DNA of 64,000 nucleotides, from contig CALVLN010000002.1 of NCBI GenBank assembly GCA_944338165.1, positions 1 through 64,000 of the forward strand, given 5' to 3'. Positions 20,401 through 26,701 of this stretch are shown piece after piece. Below the pieces are notes generated by a model, which saw only the letters and a list, made by a program, of their open reading frames with translations, did no database searches and was not told where the DNA came from. This DNA is from an uncultured Clostridia bacterium. GTDB lineage: Bacteria; Bacillota; Clostridia; Christensenellales; Borkfalkiaceae. Within the stretch, counting starts at the first letter, position 1. Every line of letters begins with the position of its first letter. A program made the translations under genes and the position numbers.

Positions 20401-21315
20401 GACGGAAGCCGTCTGGCTGCCCGCGCCCTTCCAGGGGAACTGCGCCTCCGTGCTGCCGTCCGACCATTCGTAGGAATAACTCATCCCTTCATAAGAAGGA
20501 AGCTGCAGCGCGACGCTGTCGCCGTAGACGGGAACGTCCGTCGCGGTCAGCTTCACGCCCGAAAAATCAACGGCAAAATGCGCCGTGGCGGAAACGTCCG
20601 CCGCGGGCATGCCGTTCGGATATTTTTCCGTGAGGAGCACGGGCTCCGCCCCCTCTTCTTCCACAAACCAGCCTTCAAAGAGCAGGCCCTGCGGGACTTC
20701 CGGCGCTTCGGGCGCGAGCGCGCCTTCAAAGAGCACCTCCTGCGTGGACGTGCCGCCCAGCGCGCCGAGCGTGAGCGTATAGCTGTTGCGCGAATATTGG
20801 GCAACGATATCGGTACGGCGGTCGATGTCGGTATGATCGCCCTCCCATCCCGTAAAGGTAAACCCTTCGTGCTCGGGCGCCTGCGGGAGCGCCGCGTCGC
20901 CGCCCAGCGGCACGCGCTGTACGTCGATCGCCTCGCCCGTGACGCCGTCCACAAAGGTGACCGTGTAAACCGTCTCCTTGGATTCGGGCGTAAAGACGGC
21001 GTAATAGGTCATGTCTTCCGAAACCGCCGTCGCAAGCGAGGTGACTTCCCCCTCTTCTTCCAGGCTCCAGCCGGCGAACGTATAGGTATACGCGTCGTCC
21101 GCCGCCTTTTCGGGCGTGCCTTCGGGCTGGGGAACGGGATCGCCCTCCGCCACGGAGACCGACCAGAATTCCTCTTCCCCGTTCATGAAGACGACCTCGT
21201 ATTCCGTCGTCTCCTCGCCCGGGTCATCCCGCCAGTTGACCCCGCCGCAGCCTACGGCTACCGTCGCGGCAAAACAAGCGACTGCGATCCCCGTCCAAAG
21301 CCATTTCTTTTTCAT
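8401..21315 (-). CDS. Giant repeat lipoprotein with MBG-like modules (4304 aa)
   Basis: The start was placed at MKKKWLWTGIAVACFAATVA because a GGAGG site lies 7 bases upstream; a longer frame begins 20 codons earlier without one. The signal peptide ends in VAVGC, a lipobox-like site, so the protein is probably a lipid-anchored extracellular protein. Two InlB/Flg_new-type repeats (YTFAGWSLEEEG, FTFTGWEGDH) follow, near residues 40-200. About 2900 residues are then made of MBG-like beta modules (YTVTAEVTAGNNYKVTV, AGEYTVHFKV, LSVTYNG), arranged as nine super-repeats of roughly 335 residues. The C-terminal ~700 residues include beta-helix-like strands (VTLISNGTITVGGFFG, AGCYARIDLAGGAI). There is no LPXTG or SLH anchor. 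The predicted mass is about 460 kDa. Adhesion or a stalk function is likely; the ligand is unknown. It is the first gene of the operon with the ABC exporter. Confidence 0.85.
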   Translation of the reverse strand: MKKKWLWTGIAVACFAATVAVGCGGVNWRDDPGEETTEYEVVFMNGEEEFWSVSVAEGDPVPQPEGTPEKAADDAYTYTFAGWSLEEEGEVTSLATAVSEDMTYYAVFTPESKETVYTVTFVDGVTGEAIDVQRVPLGGDAALPQAPEHEGFTFTGWEGDHTDIDRRTDIVAQYSRNSYTLTLGALGGTSTQEVLFEGALAPEAPEVPQGLLFEGWFVEEEGAEPVLLTEKYPNGMPAADVSATAHFAVDFSGVKLTATDVPVYGDSVALQLPSYEGMSYSYEWSDGSTEAQFPWKGAGSQTASVTVSARYENAAGAVVTGEKTLTSSADVVKATLTVTLSAEDVTYGQAPAPEASFQGFVLGESEEVLGGALTYLFNGSAEAPVHAGNYALSASGLTSENYSIEYKGAGFSIQKAALNVTVTLKSDTLVYGTQPQAELAFAGLVAGDEALKASFAVSYTLNGNEADASRLTVGTYSVAAKASQPLTDYAVTAPSVQLTVERKPITLAVTVGNITYGETPAPQVTSDGFVYGEDMSELTGGYFTYFKGGEAVSGRLSAGTYTVKTGGYTARNYTVTDGEAQFTVGKKAITVTVSASQSSYPYTTQASAIAGSIRPDGLIPGETSSVLSVGGYELQKDGKPVTGMPDAGSYTLTVSVTAENYAVTVEAGSVTIAPLAVTVSASGRQDALTEWSTDAFTTTLPEGFAFSGTLSLNEEDAGTYTDVAADFTWTQPYAVSYQGSPVKAENFAFTFNVSVTLDLLTFKVDASQFAFSAPYTGREIALGNGIVLAGYEGFKAEYRMDGGTYSASLPTGVNARNYTVGFRLSAKNYKAYEGSYTAVITQAENAIEVSPVTGYTYNGEAQTVAFEEFVSAKFGTVVLKEAGSNVFTAAGTHTFEVQVVATNNYMGATETVTVEFARAPLTVSLSGSSTYTALSTDMVPTLSAKMLGDDKIEALIVTGVVFKQNGEVKSGMLPAGDYTVTAEVTDPSGNYIVEVQAGTFTVAKRAITVSVTGSGPAETKWSTQTFTAEGLQGFTFAGKLVLPAAEADAKTYDAIDSFEWETPLSVTYGSDDVTENFIITYDVSVTINFLTFSVPDVTPAALKYNTAAQELTAKFDLNGLNGVTVTYSREENGEYTDTVPMETDADTYTVWYKLSRKNYNDYTGSYTVTIQKAKNNITAIEGKELSVTYNGRQKLDLADYFKATDGVIEGTFTVEGVRAGGYSITVSVEETKNYNAAEKTFTFTVTPRQLTVTIGGGNITYADKFTPTVTGAGYAAGEGDNLLRYQGPTYWQGDKQVTGTLPVGSYTVKAEVTAENYQISCTYGTLTVAKRAVTVEIEGSGDAEKEWSKAVSVSDLGGLEGFTFAGTLSLAKEKANASQTPYTDVKAFEWTTQPEITLEGVDVTANFDITYAVSVTINFLTFSEPEVTPEPLTYNTAAQELTANIAHGLDGVTVTYSKEKDGEYTDTVPMGTDADTYTVWYKLSRKNYNDFTGSYTVTIAKAKNDITPSKELSVTYNGKEWELDLAEFLQADEGAALSYTCAEPIKDAGSYKLTVTAAETKNYNAKEETFTFTVKQAEIKAEIQLKEIYTYADPMELQLSAVLLGGDETDVLEVVYTYWQGDKQVTDAYLPVGEYTVKAEVTAKNYIVTVTEGSFSVTPRTLTITAIDEDAPAGKHWTADQDTLGNDLPVGFVFAEGVLTLKALDYREAPYVAMSSAIGDFEWTTKAKITLDGADVTDNFALRYLVQVTLNALNFEDSDFTKPSGSAGTYTGEKISLGEIADTQGREITVTYRVGETGEFTETLPAAVNAGEYTVYFKVTAQYYAEYEGQFTVSIAKASNEITLQNGKTLDEFVYDGTEHTLDAAEYFMATDGTVTGSVTIKDAGDYTFTVSVEATDNYEAASKNFKFTVGKKDITVSVKAEGTYTYGDTVAPTLKADLCEGDSINLFVPAYSYTKDGAPAEQSPYFSVGSYTVTAEIKDTQNYHITSVTPAKFTVERYTVTISASATQNAGTQWEMSSFTDVTLPAGVTLTGTLALTTTDDGIYTANGSSLDGTSFEWTEAAQFTLNGTNVTENFTFTYNLSVTLEAFEFNVSINNSLNKDYTGKPISLAGGVTLKGEEPEGFKIEYLVDGEYTEAAPTATEEGEYSVSFRLTATNYEEQTGSYTFTINQAENSIRPMGSDTITVTYNGEEQTISFADQFKADFGEIVLKTEGSNVFKDAGEYSFTICVAGTENYTYTEYTVQVKVEQAELTVTVGADDSYTYADEIRPTIQAEGFKTEADKQLLNNNGFTYWQDNKQVTGILPVGSYTVTAEVTAGNNYKVTVKEASFTVTQRTVNVTVTGEGDAEAEFSTGEFTPTDLPAGFTLTGGVLSAEKPDAGTYSYEQLTAAGFELTDPAVKLGEADVRGNFTFEYTVNVTINELTFTEGDFKTPDGTHVGTYSGKAIELGSGVTHADGREIAVTYRVGEEGEYTAAVPAGTNAGEYTVHFKVRSKNYEEFTGSYTVTIDRAENTITEKAPLSVTYNGFEQTFDFADYFEATDGEITGTFTVKEVREEGYSFTFRVEETQNYNAADKTFTFTVEKADLTVTFKQSDVEYTTPTGDITPQISANLLGDDAGKEGTLLNVGAYTFTPNDQTVAGMLDAGNYTVTAAVTDASGNYNIAEINEATFTVTQKEVTVSITGEGPAESALTEYTFDGSKLPEGFAFAGALTLPADKADAGEYKDIDRFTWTSEQILYGEADVTANFAITYTINVTITRLDFADVLADKDFSFTQVYNGSAITLGNGIVLEDIKGFGVTYGEAKGSYTQDIPEKTDAGKYPVYFKLTGRNYHDYEGSYTAEITQAPNKIAPTDTPLASYTYNGCDQTVAFADQFKADFGTIVLMAENGNVFKNAGEHTFTIGVLETDNWAEATYQVTVNFAKAQITVTLEAKDVAYAEDTTPGMTADLLGDDAGKDAAEVLGAGGTIKYSYTAADSQAMRMRRAAPARLAENGAPLTVGSYTVGAEITAQNYVVTEVKEDTFTVTPRPVTVTVTGSGPAERTWTHVVTRGNTDLPERFTFAGTLALAQMDVGTYKANGDLANGFEWQDDTWQISYNGAAVAAENFDLTYDLSVELMPLSFDGKVTVGDAPELTYNTEAQSLKAEISVPGVTGYTVQYSLTDGSGWEADVTATAANEAGYTVYFKVSRKNYEDYTGKYTVKIDKAENKITAIDGEGSLTDVYKGADFTLVAEDYFTAKGGAELALVPDRTIRDAGSYKLTVTAAKTDNYNAKEETFTFTVTPAPLTVTLAQENVEYTTAIGALAPTVADVTGLCGSDGKDLVQITENTVSLDRGGFIIDGIPDVGDYILTADVTAGNNYIVEVVVGAEFSVTPVSVTVKVEGKGTAEDAWTYSISDMLTGLPDGFAYNSGTLTLNALDADTYTYNGTNLAESEFAWSQPLVVNYQGKNVTKNLAITYVLSVTLERRTDWQYPTVGAYDAGEYTGEAIALGSGIMLENPPKGFEVHYRLGESGTWQTTVPTAINADEYTVYYKFTATNYVDSAVNSYQATIAKVSGNRLNNLTASVPYAGERTLTAEEIAQLFTAKRGTVTLVAGENATVGNVGEYRFKVYVPATDNYEGVSETEVTVIVEKATYTEGDIPKVTLPEYTIFEGMRLNNIELPEGFAWADETNPTVTAGKDQKFAATYCLDPLNYEVYEGLTISVTINKMKVNLTVSDAGWAYEITDATLNDELVTSLANAATVSATTESGEPFTGAVERMYSISFTIDYFVGGTYAVAYIVEDHDLYEFTFVNEQGVSADGSRYYAPFKIKSVDYGGTLYTIEEALNAAESGTIIVKYDSTFADANVQYVYGDNASYYTVRDTVTLLLPFRENDTIGYNEKLTDEAPASNAADIGDPYVTLTLGKTVTLISNGTITVGGFFGAANTGAWQGSISIAGCYARIDLAGGAIESSGNIDVYGFIVDSVGGGSITAAGGVVRERMEIPDWRGGSAGAAVFMGSCEVNIGDLLQGEWRPDKYNEFPFKEYELNSIQTTLTIVSGVRYSAIGRIYTSKQSIEGLINLPAQFTTVDFDLVDSVNGENALIRLQSGGSAVKEWQNKTWGNGEQSRVRLTVIGGAVGGVAEIRVKIAMTELVIDTERIAFPLAGNLDLVLKDGTYSSDYAYKMMPGATLTLEEEATLTLNNKFLVYTEDDINYSVSSEKYPQGRGDAALTVGENSTLVINGAFGGVVRGAGGSVQTGAGAAMSAQATEGTGDYEIDIGWIFNAKAIFDYTSTSTINNIAQLMNENGTLTNMEAGKTYTYTNGTWA
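10400..19300 (-). repeat. Nine tandem ~1-kb coding repeats in the giant lipoprotein gene
   Basis: The marker segment R-x-V-T-V-x-V-x-G-x-G-x-A-E and its variants occurs nine times. Approximate plus-strand positions are 19270, 18265, 17275, 16283, 15275, 14260, 13250, 12190 and 11150, a period of 990-1060 bases. Each unit holds four sub-modules in fixed order: MBG (TYWQGDKQVTG), the GSGPAE module, YTGKAIxLGxGI and NxITxxxLSVTYNG. Some neighbours are nearly identical at DNA level, for example around 14400, 16430 and 17405 (GTGACCTGTTTAT...). Unequal crossing-over can change the copy number. Confidence 0.8.
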
Positions 21316-21507
21316 ACAAACCTCCGGTTTTCTCCCGCGCGGATGCTCCCGCCGCGGCGCGGCTTTTTGCCGCATTTTCTGTATGTCCCTGTTTTCGCGT
21401 CGTCAAAAGAAAAAATCCTGCGGCATGAACGATCGTGTTTCGCTGCGTCTTTCCGCTGCGGCTCTTTATCCGCATACGAAAAAAACCTGCCTGCAGGTCT
21501 TATCCTT

Positions 21508-21536
21508 ATTATACTATATACCCCTCCCCGCGTCAA
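21508..21536 (-). promoter_or_regulatory. Promoter of the giant lipoprotein-ABC operon
   Basis: On the minus strand TTGACG and TATAAT are 17 bases apart. The predicted start is near 21501, leaving a leader of about 185 bases before the lipoprotein ATG. The leader holds GC-rich hairpins (for example TGCGG/CCGCA and TGCGGC/GCCGCG) but no riboswitch I can name. The rest of the interval to typA holds no gene. Confidence 0.7.
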
Positions 21537-21677
21537 CATAATTCCCCGCCGTTTGCCAATTTTCATGACGAAATTTTCAATTTTTTGGCGGATTATGTCA
21601 CTTTGTGTAATAGAAATGCATAACAATATAACCGACAAGCATGACACGGCGTTGAAATTATCTTATGCGCGCCGCAG

Positions 21678-21708
21678 AAAAAAAGCCCCTATAAAGGGGC
21701 TTTTTTTT
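21678..21708. terminator. Bidirectional-looking terminator after typA
   Basis: AAAAAAAGCCCC and GGGGCTTTTTTTT form a symmetric hairpin around TATAAA. The T run on the minus strand ends typA transcription; the typA stop codon overlaps its edge. Confidence 0.85.
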
Positions 21709-23536
21709 ACTGGCCGAGTTTTGCCTTGGCGCGCGCCTTGGCGCGCAGTTCGCTGTCGAGGATGCGCTTGCGGACGCGGATATTCTTGGGCGTGACCTCA
21801 AGCAGCTCGTCGTCGTTGATGAATTCCAGCGCTTCTTCCAGGCTCATCCGCTTGGGAGTGATGAGGCGGAGCGCGTCGTCCGAAGCGGAAGACCGCGTGT
21901 TGGTGAGGTGCTTGGTCTTGCAGACGTTGACGTTGATATCCTCATCCTTGGGCGAGAAGCCGACCACCATGCCCTCGTACACGGGGGTGCCGGGCGTGAT
22001 GAACAGGGTGCCGCGGCCCTGGGCGTTGTAGAGCCCGTAAGTGACCGCTTCGCCCGTTTCGAAGGCGACGAGCGAACCCGTGCTGCGCCGGTCGATCTCC
22101 CCTTTGAAGGGCTGATACTCAAAAAACACCGAGCTCATGACGCCTTCGCCCTTGGTGTCCGTCAGAAATTCGCTCTTGTAGCCGAACAGCCCGCGCGAGG
22201 GGACGAGAAATTCGAGGCGCATGCGCGAACCGACGGCGTTCATGTGCAGAAGTTCGCCTTTGCGGGCACCCATGCTCTGGAATACGGGGCCGGTGCCGTC
22301 CTCGGGAACGTCGACGATGAGGCGCTCCACCGGCTCGTACAGCTGCCCGTCGATGGTCTTGAAGAGCACCTTGGGCGAACTGACCTGGAACTCGTATCCT
22401 TCGCGGCGCATCGTCTCGATGAGGATGGAGAGGTGCATCTCCCCCCTGCCGGCGACGCGGAAGGAATCGGCGGAATCGGTATCCTGCACGCGCAGCGAGA
22501 CGTCGCGCAGAAGTTCGCGGTACAGCCTGTCGCGCAGATGGCGCGTGGTGACGAACTTCCCCTCCTTGCCCGCAAACGGCGAATCGTTGACGGAGAAGAT
22601 CATCTCCACCGTCGGCTCGGAGATCTTGACGAAGGGCGCGGGCTCCACGCAGTCGGACGCGCAGACCGTGTCGCCGATGTTGATGCCTTCAAGCCCGGAA
22701 AAGCAGACGATGTCGCCCGCCATGGCGCTCTCGCAGGGGACGCGGCTGAGCCCCTCGATCTCGTACAGATTGATGAGCTTGCCGCGGGTATTGACGTCCT
22801 TATGGTTGTAATTGCAGACGACGACGTCGGCGCCCGGTTTTGCCGCGCCGCGCTCGATCCTGCCGATGCCGATCCTGCCCACGTATTCGTTGTAGTCGAT
22901 GGAGGAGACGAGCAGCTGCAGCGGCCCCTTCTCGTCCATTTCAAGGGGCGGGAAGTGGGAAAGGATGGTCTCAAAAAGCGGCTTTAAGTCGGCGCCCGGC
23001 ACGTCGGGGTCGAGCGAGGAAGTGCCCGCTCTGCCCGAACAGAACACAAACGGGCTTTCGAGCTGATCGTCCGTGGCGTTGAGGTCCATCAGAAGTTCCA
23101 GCACCTCATCCACCACCTCCTTGACGCGCGCGTCGGGGCGATCGACCTTGTTGACGACGATGATGAGCTTGTGCCCCATCTCCAGCGCCTTCTGCGTGAC
23201 GAAACGCGTCTGCGGCATGGGGCCCTCCGCCGCGTCCACGAGGATGAGCACGCCCGAGACCATCTTGAGCACGCGCTCCACCTCGCCCGAAAAGTCGGCA
23301 TGCCCCGGGGTATCGATGATGTTGATCTTGACCCCGCCGTAATGGATGGACGTATTTTTGGCAAGAATGGTGATGCCGCGCTCGCGTTCGAGTGCGCCCG
23401 AATCCATGACGCGCTCCTCCACCACCTGGTTCTGGCGGAAAGTACCCGCCTGTTTGAGCATCTGATCCACGAGCGTCGTCTTGCCGTGGTCGACGTGCGC
23501 GATGATCGCAATGTTCCTTAAATCTTCTCTGATCAC
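21707..23536 (-). CDS. typA: TypA/BipA translational GTPase
   Basis: This ribosome-associated GTPase of the EF-G family acts in ribosome assembly and stress adaptation. At 609 residues it has the normal family length. Motifs in order are G1 [12 protein letters not shown], switch ERGITI, G3 DTPGHADF and G4 NKVDRPDA, followed by EF-G-like domains II, III and V and the TypA-specific C-terminal domain ending KAKLGQ. It is transcribed alone from its own promoter. Confidence 0.97.
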   Translation of the reverse strand: MIREDLRNIAIIAHVDHGKTTLVDQMLKQAGTFRQNQVVEERVMDSGALERERGITILAKNTSIHYGGVKINIIDTPGHADFSGEVERVLKMVSGVLILVDAAEGPMPQTRFVTQKALEMGHKLIIVVNKVDRPDARVKEVVDEVLELLMDLNATDDQLESPFVFCSGRAGTSSLDPDVPGADLKPLFETILSHFPPLEMDEKGPLQLLVSSIDYNEYVGRIGIGRIERGAAKPGADVVVCNYNHKDVNTRGKLINLYEIEGLSRVPCESAMAGDIVCFSGLEGINIGDTVCASDCVEPAPFVKISEPTVEMIFSVNDSPFAGKEGKFVTTRHLRDRLYRELLRDVSLRVQDTDSADSFRVAGRGEMHLSILIETMRREGYEFQVSSPKVLFKTIDGQLYEPVERLIVDVPEDGTGPVFQSMGARKGELLHMNAVGSRMRLEFLVPSRGLFGYKSEFLTDTKGEGVMSSVFFEYQPFKGEIDRRSTGSLVAFETGEAVTYGLYNAQGRGTLFITPGTPVYEGMVVGFSPKDEDINVNVCKTKHLTNTRSSASDDALRLITPKRMSLEEALEFINDDELLEVTPKNIRVRKRILDSELRAKARAKAKLGQ

Positions 23537-23583
23537 TGCCGTTACCTCTGCGTATAATTTCTTTTCCCGTTAAGTACCCGTCT

Positions 23584-23612
23584 ATTTTAATACTTTTTCT
23601 CAAATTTGTCGA
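23584..23612 (-). promoter_or_regulatory. Promoter of typA
   Basis: On the minus strand TCGACA and TAAAAT have a 17-base spacer, about 48 bases upstream of the typA start codon. Confidence 0.6.
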
Positions 23613-23672
23613 GAAAAACGGCGCCGTGCGAAAAATTTTTTTCGATGTGTATGCTTTTTCCGTTTTTTGCGC

Positions 23673-23696
23673 GAAAAAAAGAGCGACGTGCGCTCC
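23673..23696 (-). terminator. Terminator of the aroK-folA operon
   Basis: GAGCG and CGCTC flank a five-base loop, followed on the minus strand by seven T residues, directly after the folA stop codon. Confidence 0.7.
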
Positions 23697-23701
23697 TTCT
23701 T

Positions 23702-24202
23702 TTATTCCGCCCGTTTAGGGCAGAGATTTTCATAGACGCAGAAGCGGATGGTATATCCGTTGTCCTCCTCCGGGGCGCTCTCCGAGACGAGCGCAAACGC
23801 CTCGTCCGCGTCAAGATCGGGCACGAACACCTCTGCCCCGCCGTCCGCCTCCACCTTGGTCACCAAAACGTGCGTGCAATAGGGAAAGAGCGTGCGGTAT
23901 ACGCTCGCCCCGCCGATGACGAACACGTCATCGGGCGGATACTTGCCGATCTCGGCAAAGAGGGCGGGGAGATCCTTCACCCATACCGCGCCCTCCCCCA
24001 CGGGCTCGGGCGAGAGCACCACGTTGACGCGCCCTTTGAGCGGCTGCCCGCCCGGGAAGGAACGCAGCGTGTTGAGCCCCATGACGACGACTTTGCCTTT
24101 CGTCGTCTCGCGGAAAAATTTCATATCCTTGGGGAGCCTGAACATGAGGTCGTTTTGTTTGCCGATGCCCCATCGGCTGTCTGCATGCAGGATCGCTTTC
24201 AT
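23702..24202 (-). CDS. folA: Dihydrofolate reductase
   Basis: The enzyme reduces dihydrofolate to tetrahydrofolate with NADPH. At 166 residues it has normal length. The N-terminal WGIGKQNDLMFRLPKDMKFF holds the substrate loop and the catalytic acid, GKVVVMGLNTLRSFPG is the cofactor-binding segment and DVFVIGGASVY the later glycine motif. Its start overlaps the thyA stop by 4 bases. ThyA converts methylene-tetrahydrofolate to dihydrofolate, so the pair closes the dTMP cycle. It is the last gene of a five-gene operon. Confidence 0.95.
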   Translation of the reverse strand: MKAILHADSRWGIGKQNDLMFRLPKDMKFFRETTKGKVVVMGLNTLRSFPGGQPLKGRVNVVLSPEPVGEGAVWVKDLPALFAEIGKYPPDDVFVIGGASVYRTLFPYCTHVLVTKVEADGGAEVFVPDLDADEAFALVSESAPEEDNGYTIRFCVYENLCPKRAE

Positions 24203-25029
24203 ATTGCCACCGGGATCTTGGTTTCAAGCGGCGTGTATTCGTACCCTTCGAGGGCGAACGAATCCACGGTAAAATCGTAAAAGTTTTTCACGGACGGATC
24301 GACGACGAGGCGCGGCGCCTTCTTCTGCGGGCGCGAGAGGATCTCCTCCACGATGGGGATGTGCCTGTCGTAGAGATGCGCGTCAGCGATGACGTGCACG
24401 AGTTCGCCCGCCTTCAGCCCGCTCACCTGCGCAAACATGATGAGGAGGACGGCGTATTGCACCACGTTCCAGTTGTTTGCCGTCAGCATGTCGTTGCTGC
24501 GCTGGTTGAGGATGCCGTTTAAGGTATCCCCCGAAACATTGAACGTCATGGAATAGGCGCAGGGGTAGAGATGCATCTCGTGCAGATCCTGAAAGTTATA
24601 CAGATTGGTGAGGATGCGCCGCGAGGCGGGATTGTGCTTCAGGTCGTAAAGGACGCGGTCCACCTGATCGAACTCCCCTTCGGGATAGACCGCCTTCTGC
24701 GCCAGCTGATAGCCGTACGCCTTGCCGATGGAGCCGCTCTCGTCCGCCCAGCTGTCCCAGATGTGCGAATGCAGGTCGCGGATGTTGTTGCTCTTCTTCT
24801 GCCAGATCCATAAGATCTCGTCGATGCAGGAGCGGAACGCCGTGCGGCGGATGGTGAGGATGGGAAATTCTTCCCGCAGGTCGTAACGGTTGACGATGCC
24901 GAATTTTTTTACGGTATGCGCGGGGGTGCCGTCCTCCCAGTGCGGACGGACGGGAAGATCGGTATCCCATACGCCGTCGCGCATGATCTGCAAACAGTTT
25001 TCCCGGAAGAGTTCGTCTGCCCTGCTCAT
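24199..25029 (-). CDS. thyA: Thymidylate synthase
   Basis: The enzyme makes dTMP from dUMP and methylene-tetrahydrofolate. The start was set at MSRADELFRENC because GGAGGTGCAGGC precedes it and it overlaps the gltX stop by 4 bases; a longer frame has no such site. The protein has 276 residues. The catalytic cysteine is in HLYPCAYSMTF, and NQRSNDMLTANNWN and HVIADAHLYDRH are the folate- and nucleotide-binding regions. It is the fourth gene of the aroK-panE-gltX-thyA-folA operon. Confidence 0.95.
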   Translation of the reverse strand: MSRADELFRENCLQIMRDGVWDTDLPVRPHWEDGTPAHTVKKFGIVNRYDLREEFPILTIRRTAFRSCIDEILWIWQKKSNNIRDLHSHIWDSWADESGSIGKAYGYQLAQKAVYPEGEFDQVDRVLYDLKHNPASRRILTNLYNFQDLHEMHLYPCAYSMTFNVSGDTLNGILNQRSNDMLTANNWNVVQYAVLLIMFAQVSGLKAGELVHVIADAHLYDRHIPIVEEILSRPQKKAPRLVVDPSVKNFYDFTVDSFALEGYEYTPLETKIPVAI

Positions 25030-26669
25030 GCCTGCACCTCCAGTTCCGCGCGGATGCGGCGGCGCGTCTCCTCCCCGCCCAGGATCTGCATGATCGTCCA
25101 CAGATCGGGGGTGTTCGCCCTGCCCGTCACCGCGATGCGCAGCGCTTCGGCGACGTCGGCGACGCTCCCTTTGTAGGCGGAAGAGTCTGCTTTGTATGCC
25201 TTCATATCGGAGGCGAAGCCAAGCATGTCCGCGATCTGTTTGACCTTTTGGAACCAGACCTGGCTGTCATCCCCTTCGTCAAACGTCTCCAGAAAGGCGC
25301 GGAGGATCGCGTTTTTATCCGCCGCGGGGATGCGGTATTCGTCCGTCCGCTCCCCTTTGCGGAAGAAATACGCGATCAGCCCGACCGCCTGTTTTGCCGT
25401 GGTAAAATCTTTGCGGCGCTTCTTGCCCGCGGTACCCATGCACAGGTTGAGCACGCGCAGAAGGTACGCTTCGTCCCGGAAATATCCCTTTTCTTCCTCG
25501 CTGCCGAACGCCTCCGCCCAGTCCTTGAGGAAGCAAAGCATCTCCTCCGCGGAGAGGCGGGAAAGTTCGTTTTTGGAGATATCGTTGAGCTTATCGAGGT
25601 CAAACAGCGCCCCGCTCTTCCCCATCTTGGAAACGGAGAAGGGAAACTCCTCCAGCGGCTTTTCCGGAAATTTTGCATACCACTCCTCAAAATTGGAATT
25701 GAGCAGCGTGAGCATATATACTTTGACGGCGCGCGGGAAATACCCCTCGCGGCGGTAAAATTCCAGGGAGAGTTCGGGGTCCTTGCGCTTGGAGAGCTTG
25801 CGTTTCGTCTCCCCGTCCATCTTCATCAGCGAACAATTGTGCCCGTATTTGGGGCAGGCAAAGCCGAGTGCGGAAAAAAGTTCCAGGTGCACGGGAAGGG
25901 AGGCGAGCCACTCCTCCCCGCGGATGACGAGCGTGGTGCGCATGAAATGATCGTCGACGGCATGCGCGAAATGATAGGTGGGAATGCCGTCCGACTTTAA
26001 GATGACTACGTCCTGATCGTTTTCGGTGACGGTGATGTCGCCCTTGATCTGGTCGCGGAAGGTAAATTTATGCGCGGGATCCCCCTGCGAACGCAGGCGG
26101 ATGACGTACGGCAGCCCCGCGTCGAGTTTCTGATAGATCTCTTCCTCGCTGAGATGGCGGCAGACGGCGTATTCGCCGTAATAACCCGTCACCTTTTTTT
26201 CGGCGGTCTGCTTCTCGCGCAGGGCGGAAAGTTCTTCCTCCGTGCAGAAACAGGGATAAGCGCGCCCCTCCTCGATGAGCTTTTTGGCGAACGCGCGGTA
26301 GATCTCTGCCCGCTGGCGCTGATACCACGGGCCGTACGTATCGTCCCCGCCGATCTCCGCGCCCTCGTCGAAGCGCACGTCAAAATAGCGGAGCGCGTTT
26401 TTGACCGCCTCCACCGCGCCCTCGACCTTGCGCTTGAGGTCGGTATCCTCGATGCGCAGGAACATGATGCCGCCGCTGCGGTGCGCGATGCGCTCGTTGG
26501 CGATGGCGACGAAGAGGTTCCCGAGGTGGATGAACCCCGTGGGGCTCGGCGCCAGGCGCGTCACTTCCGCGCCTTTCCCGAGGGCGCGCGGCGGATAAAG
26601 CGCCTCGTAATCGGCGGGAGCGGGATACTCCCCGGGGAGCAGGCGTTCTGCAAGTTTTTTCAAATCCAT
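25026..26669 (-). CDS. gltX: Glutamyl-tRNA synthetase
   Basis: This class I aminoacyl-tRNA synthetase charges tRNA-Glu (and possibly tRNA-Gln in organisms that use GatCAB). APSPTGFIHLGNL carries the HIGH-type motif and KRKLSKRKDPE the KMSKS-type loop. CFCTEEELSALR is a cysteine-containing segment in the middle of the catalytic domain. The protein has 547 residues, slightly longer than the usual ~480-500. The site AAGGAG precedes the ATG. It starts 32 bases after panE and overlaps thyA by 4 bases. Confidence 0.95.
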   Translation of the reverse strand: MDLKKLAERLLPGEYPAPADYEALYPPRALGKGAEVTRLAPSPTGFIHLGNLFVAIANERIAHRSGGIMFLRIEDTDLKRKVEGAVEAVKNALRYFDVRFDEGAEIGGDDTYGPWYQRQRAEIYRAFAKKLIEEGRAYPCFCTEEELSALREKQTAEKKVTGYYGEYAVCRHLSEEEIYQKLDAGLPYVIRLRSQGDPAHKFTFRDQIKGDITVTENDQDVVILKSDGIPTYHFAHAVDDHFMRTTLVIRGEEWLASLPVHLELFSALGFACPKYGHNCSLMKMDGETKRKLSKRKDPELSLEFYRREGYFPRAVKVYMLTLLNSNFEEWYAKFPEKPLEEFPFSVSKMGKSGALFDLDKLNDISKNELSRLSAEEMLCFLKDWAEAFGSEEEKGYFRDEAYLLRVLNLCMGTAGKKRRKDFTTAKQAVGLIAYFFRKGERTDEYRIPAADKNAILRAFLETFDEGDDSQVWFQKVKQIADMLGFASDMKAYKADSSAYKGSVADVAEALRIAVTGRANTPDLWTIMQILGGEETRRRIRAELEVQA

Positions 26670-26701
26670 AGTGCGATCTCCTTGCCGCGATGCGGCAGAT
26701 T

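Noticed and set aside
21416..21480. A GACGCA-containing leader segment that recalls part of the c-di-GMP-I riboswitch
   Set aside because: The other conserved parts (the GGCAAACC stem region and tetraloop/receptor) are missing, so only a chance likeness remains.
21479..21498. A short hairpin with a T run just after the start of the giant operon transcript
   Set aside because: The stem has only five base pairs, and a terminator 20 bases from the transcription start is unlikely.
8401..21795. Very long open frames on the plus strand opposite the giant lipoprotein gene
   Set aside because: They are rich in Arg, His and Gly and mirror the repeated GC-rich codons of the minus strand gene; no start sites or families support them.
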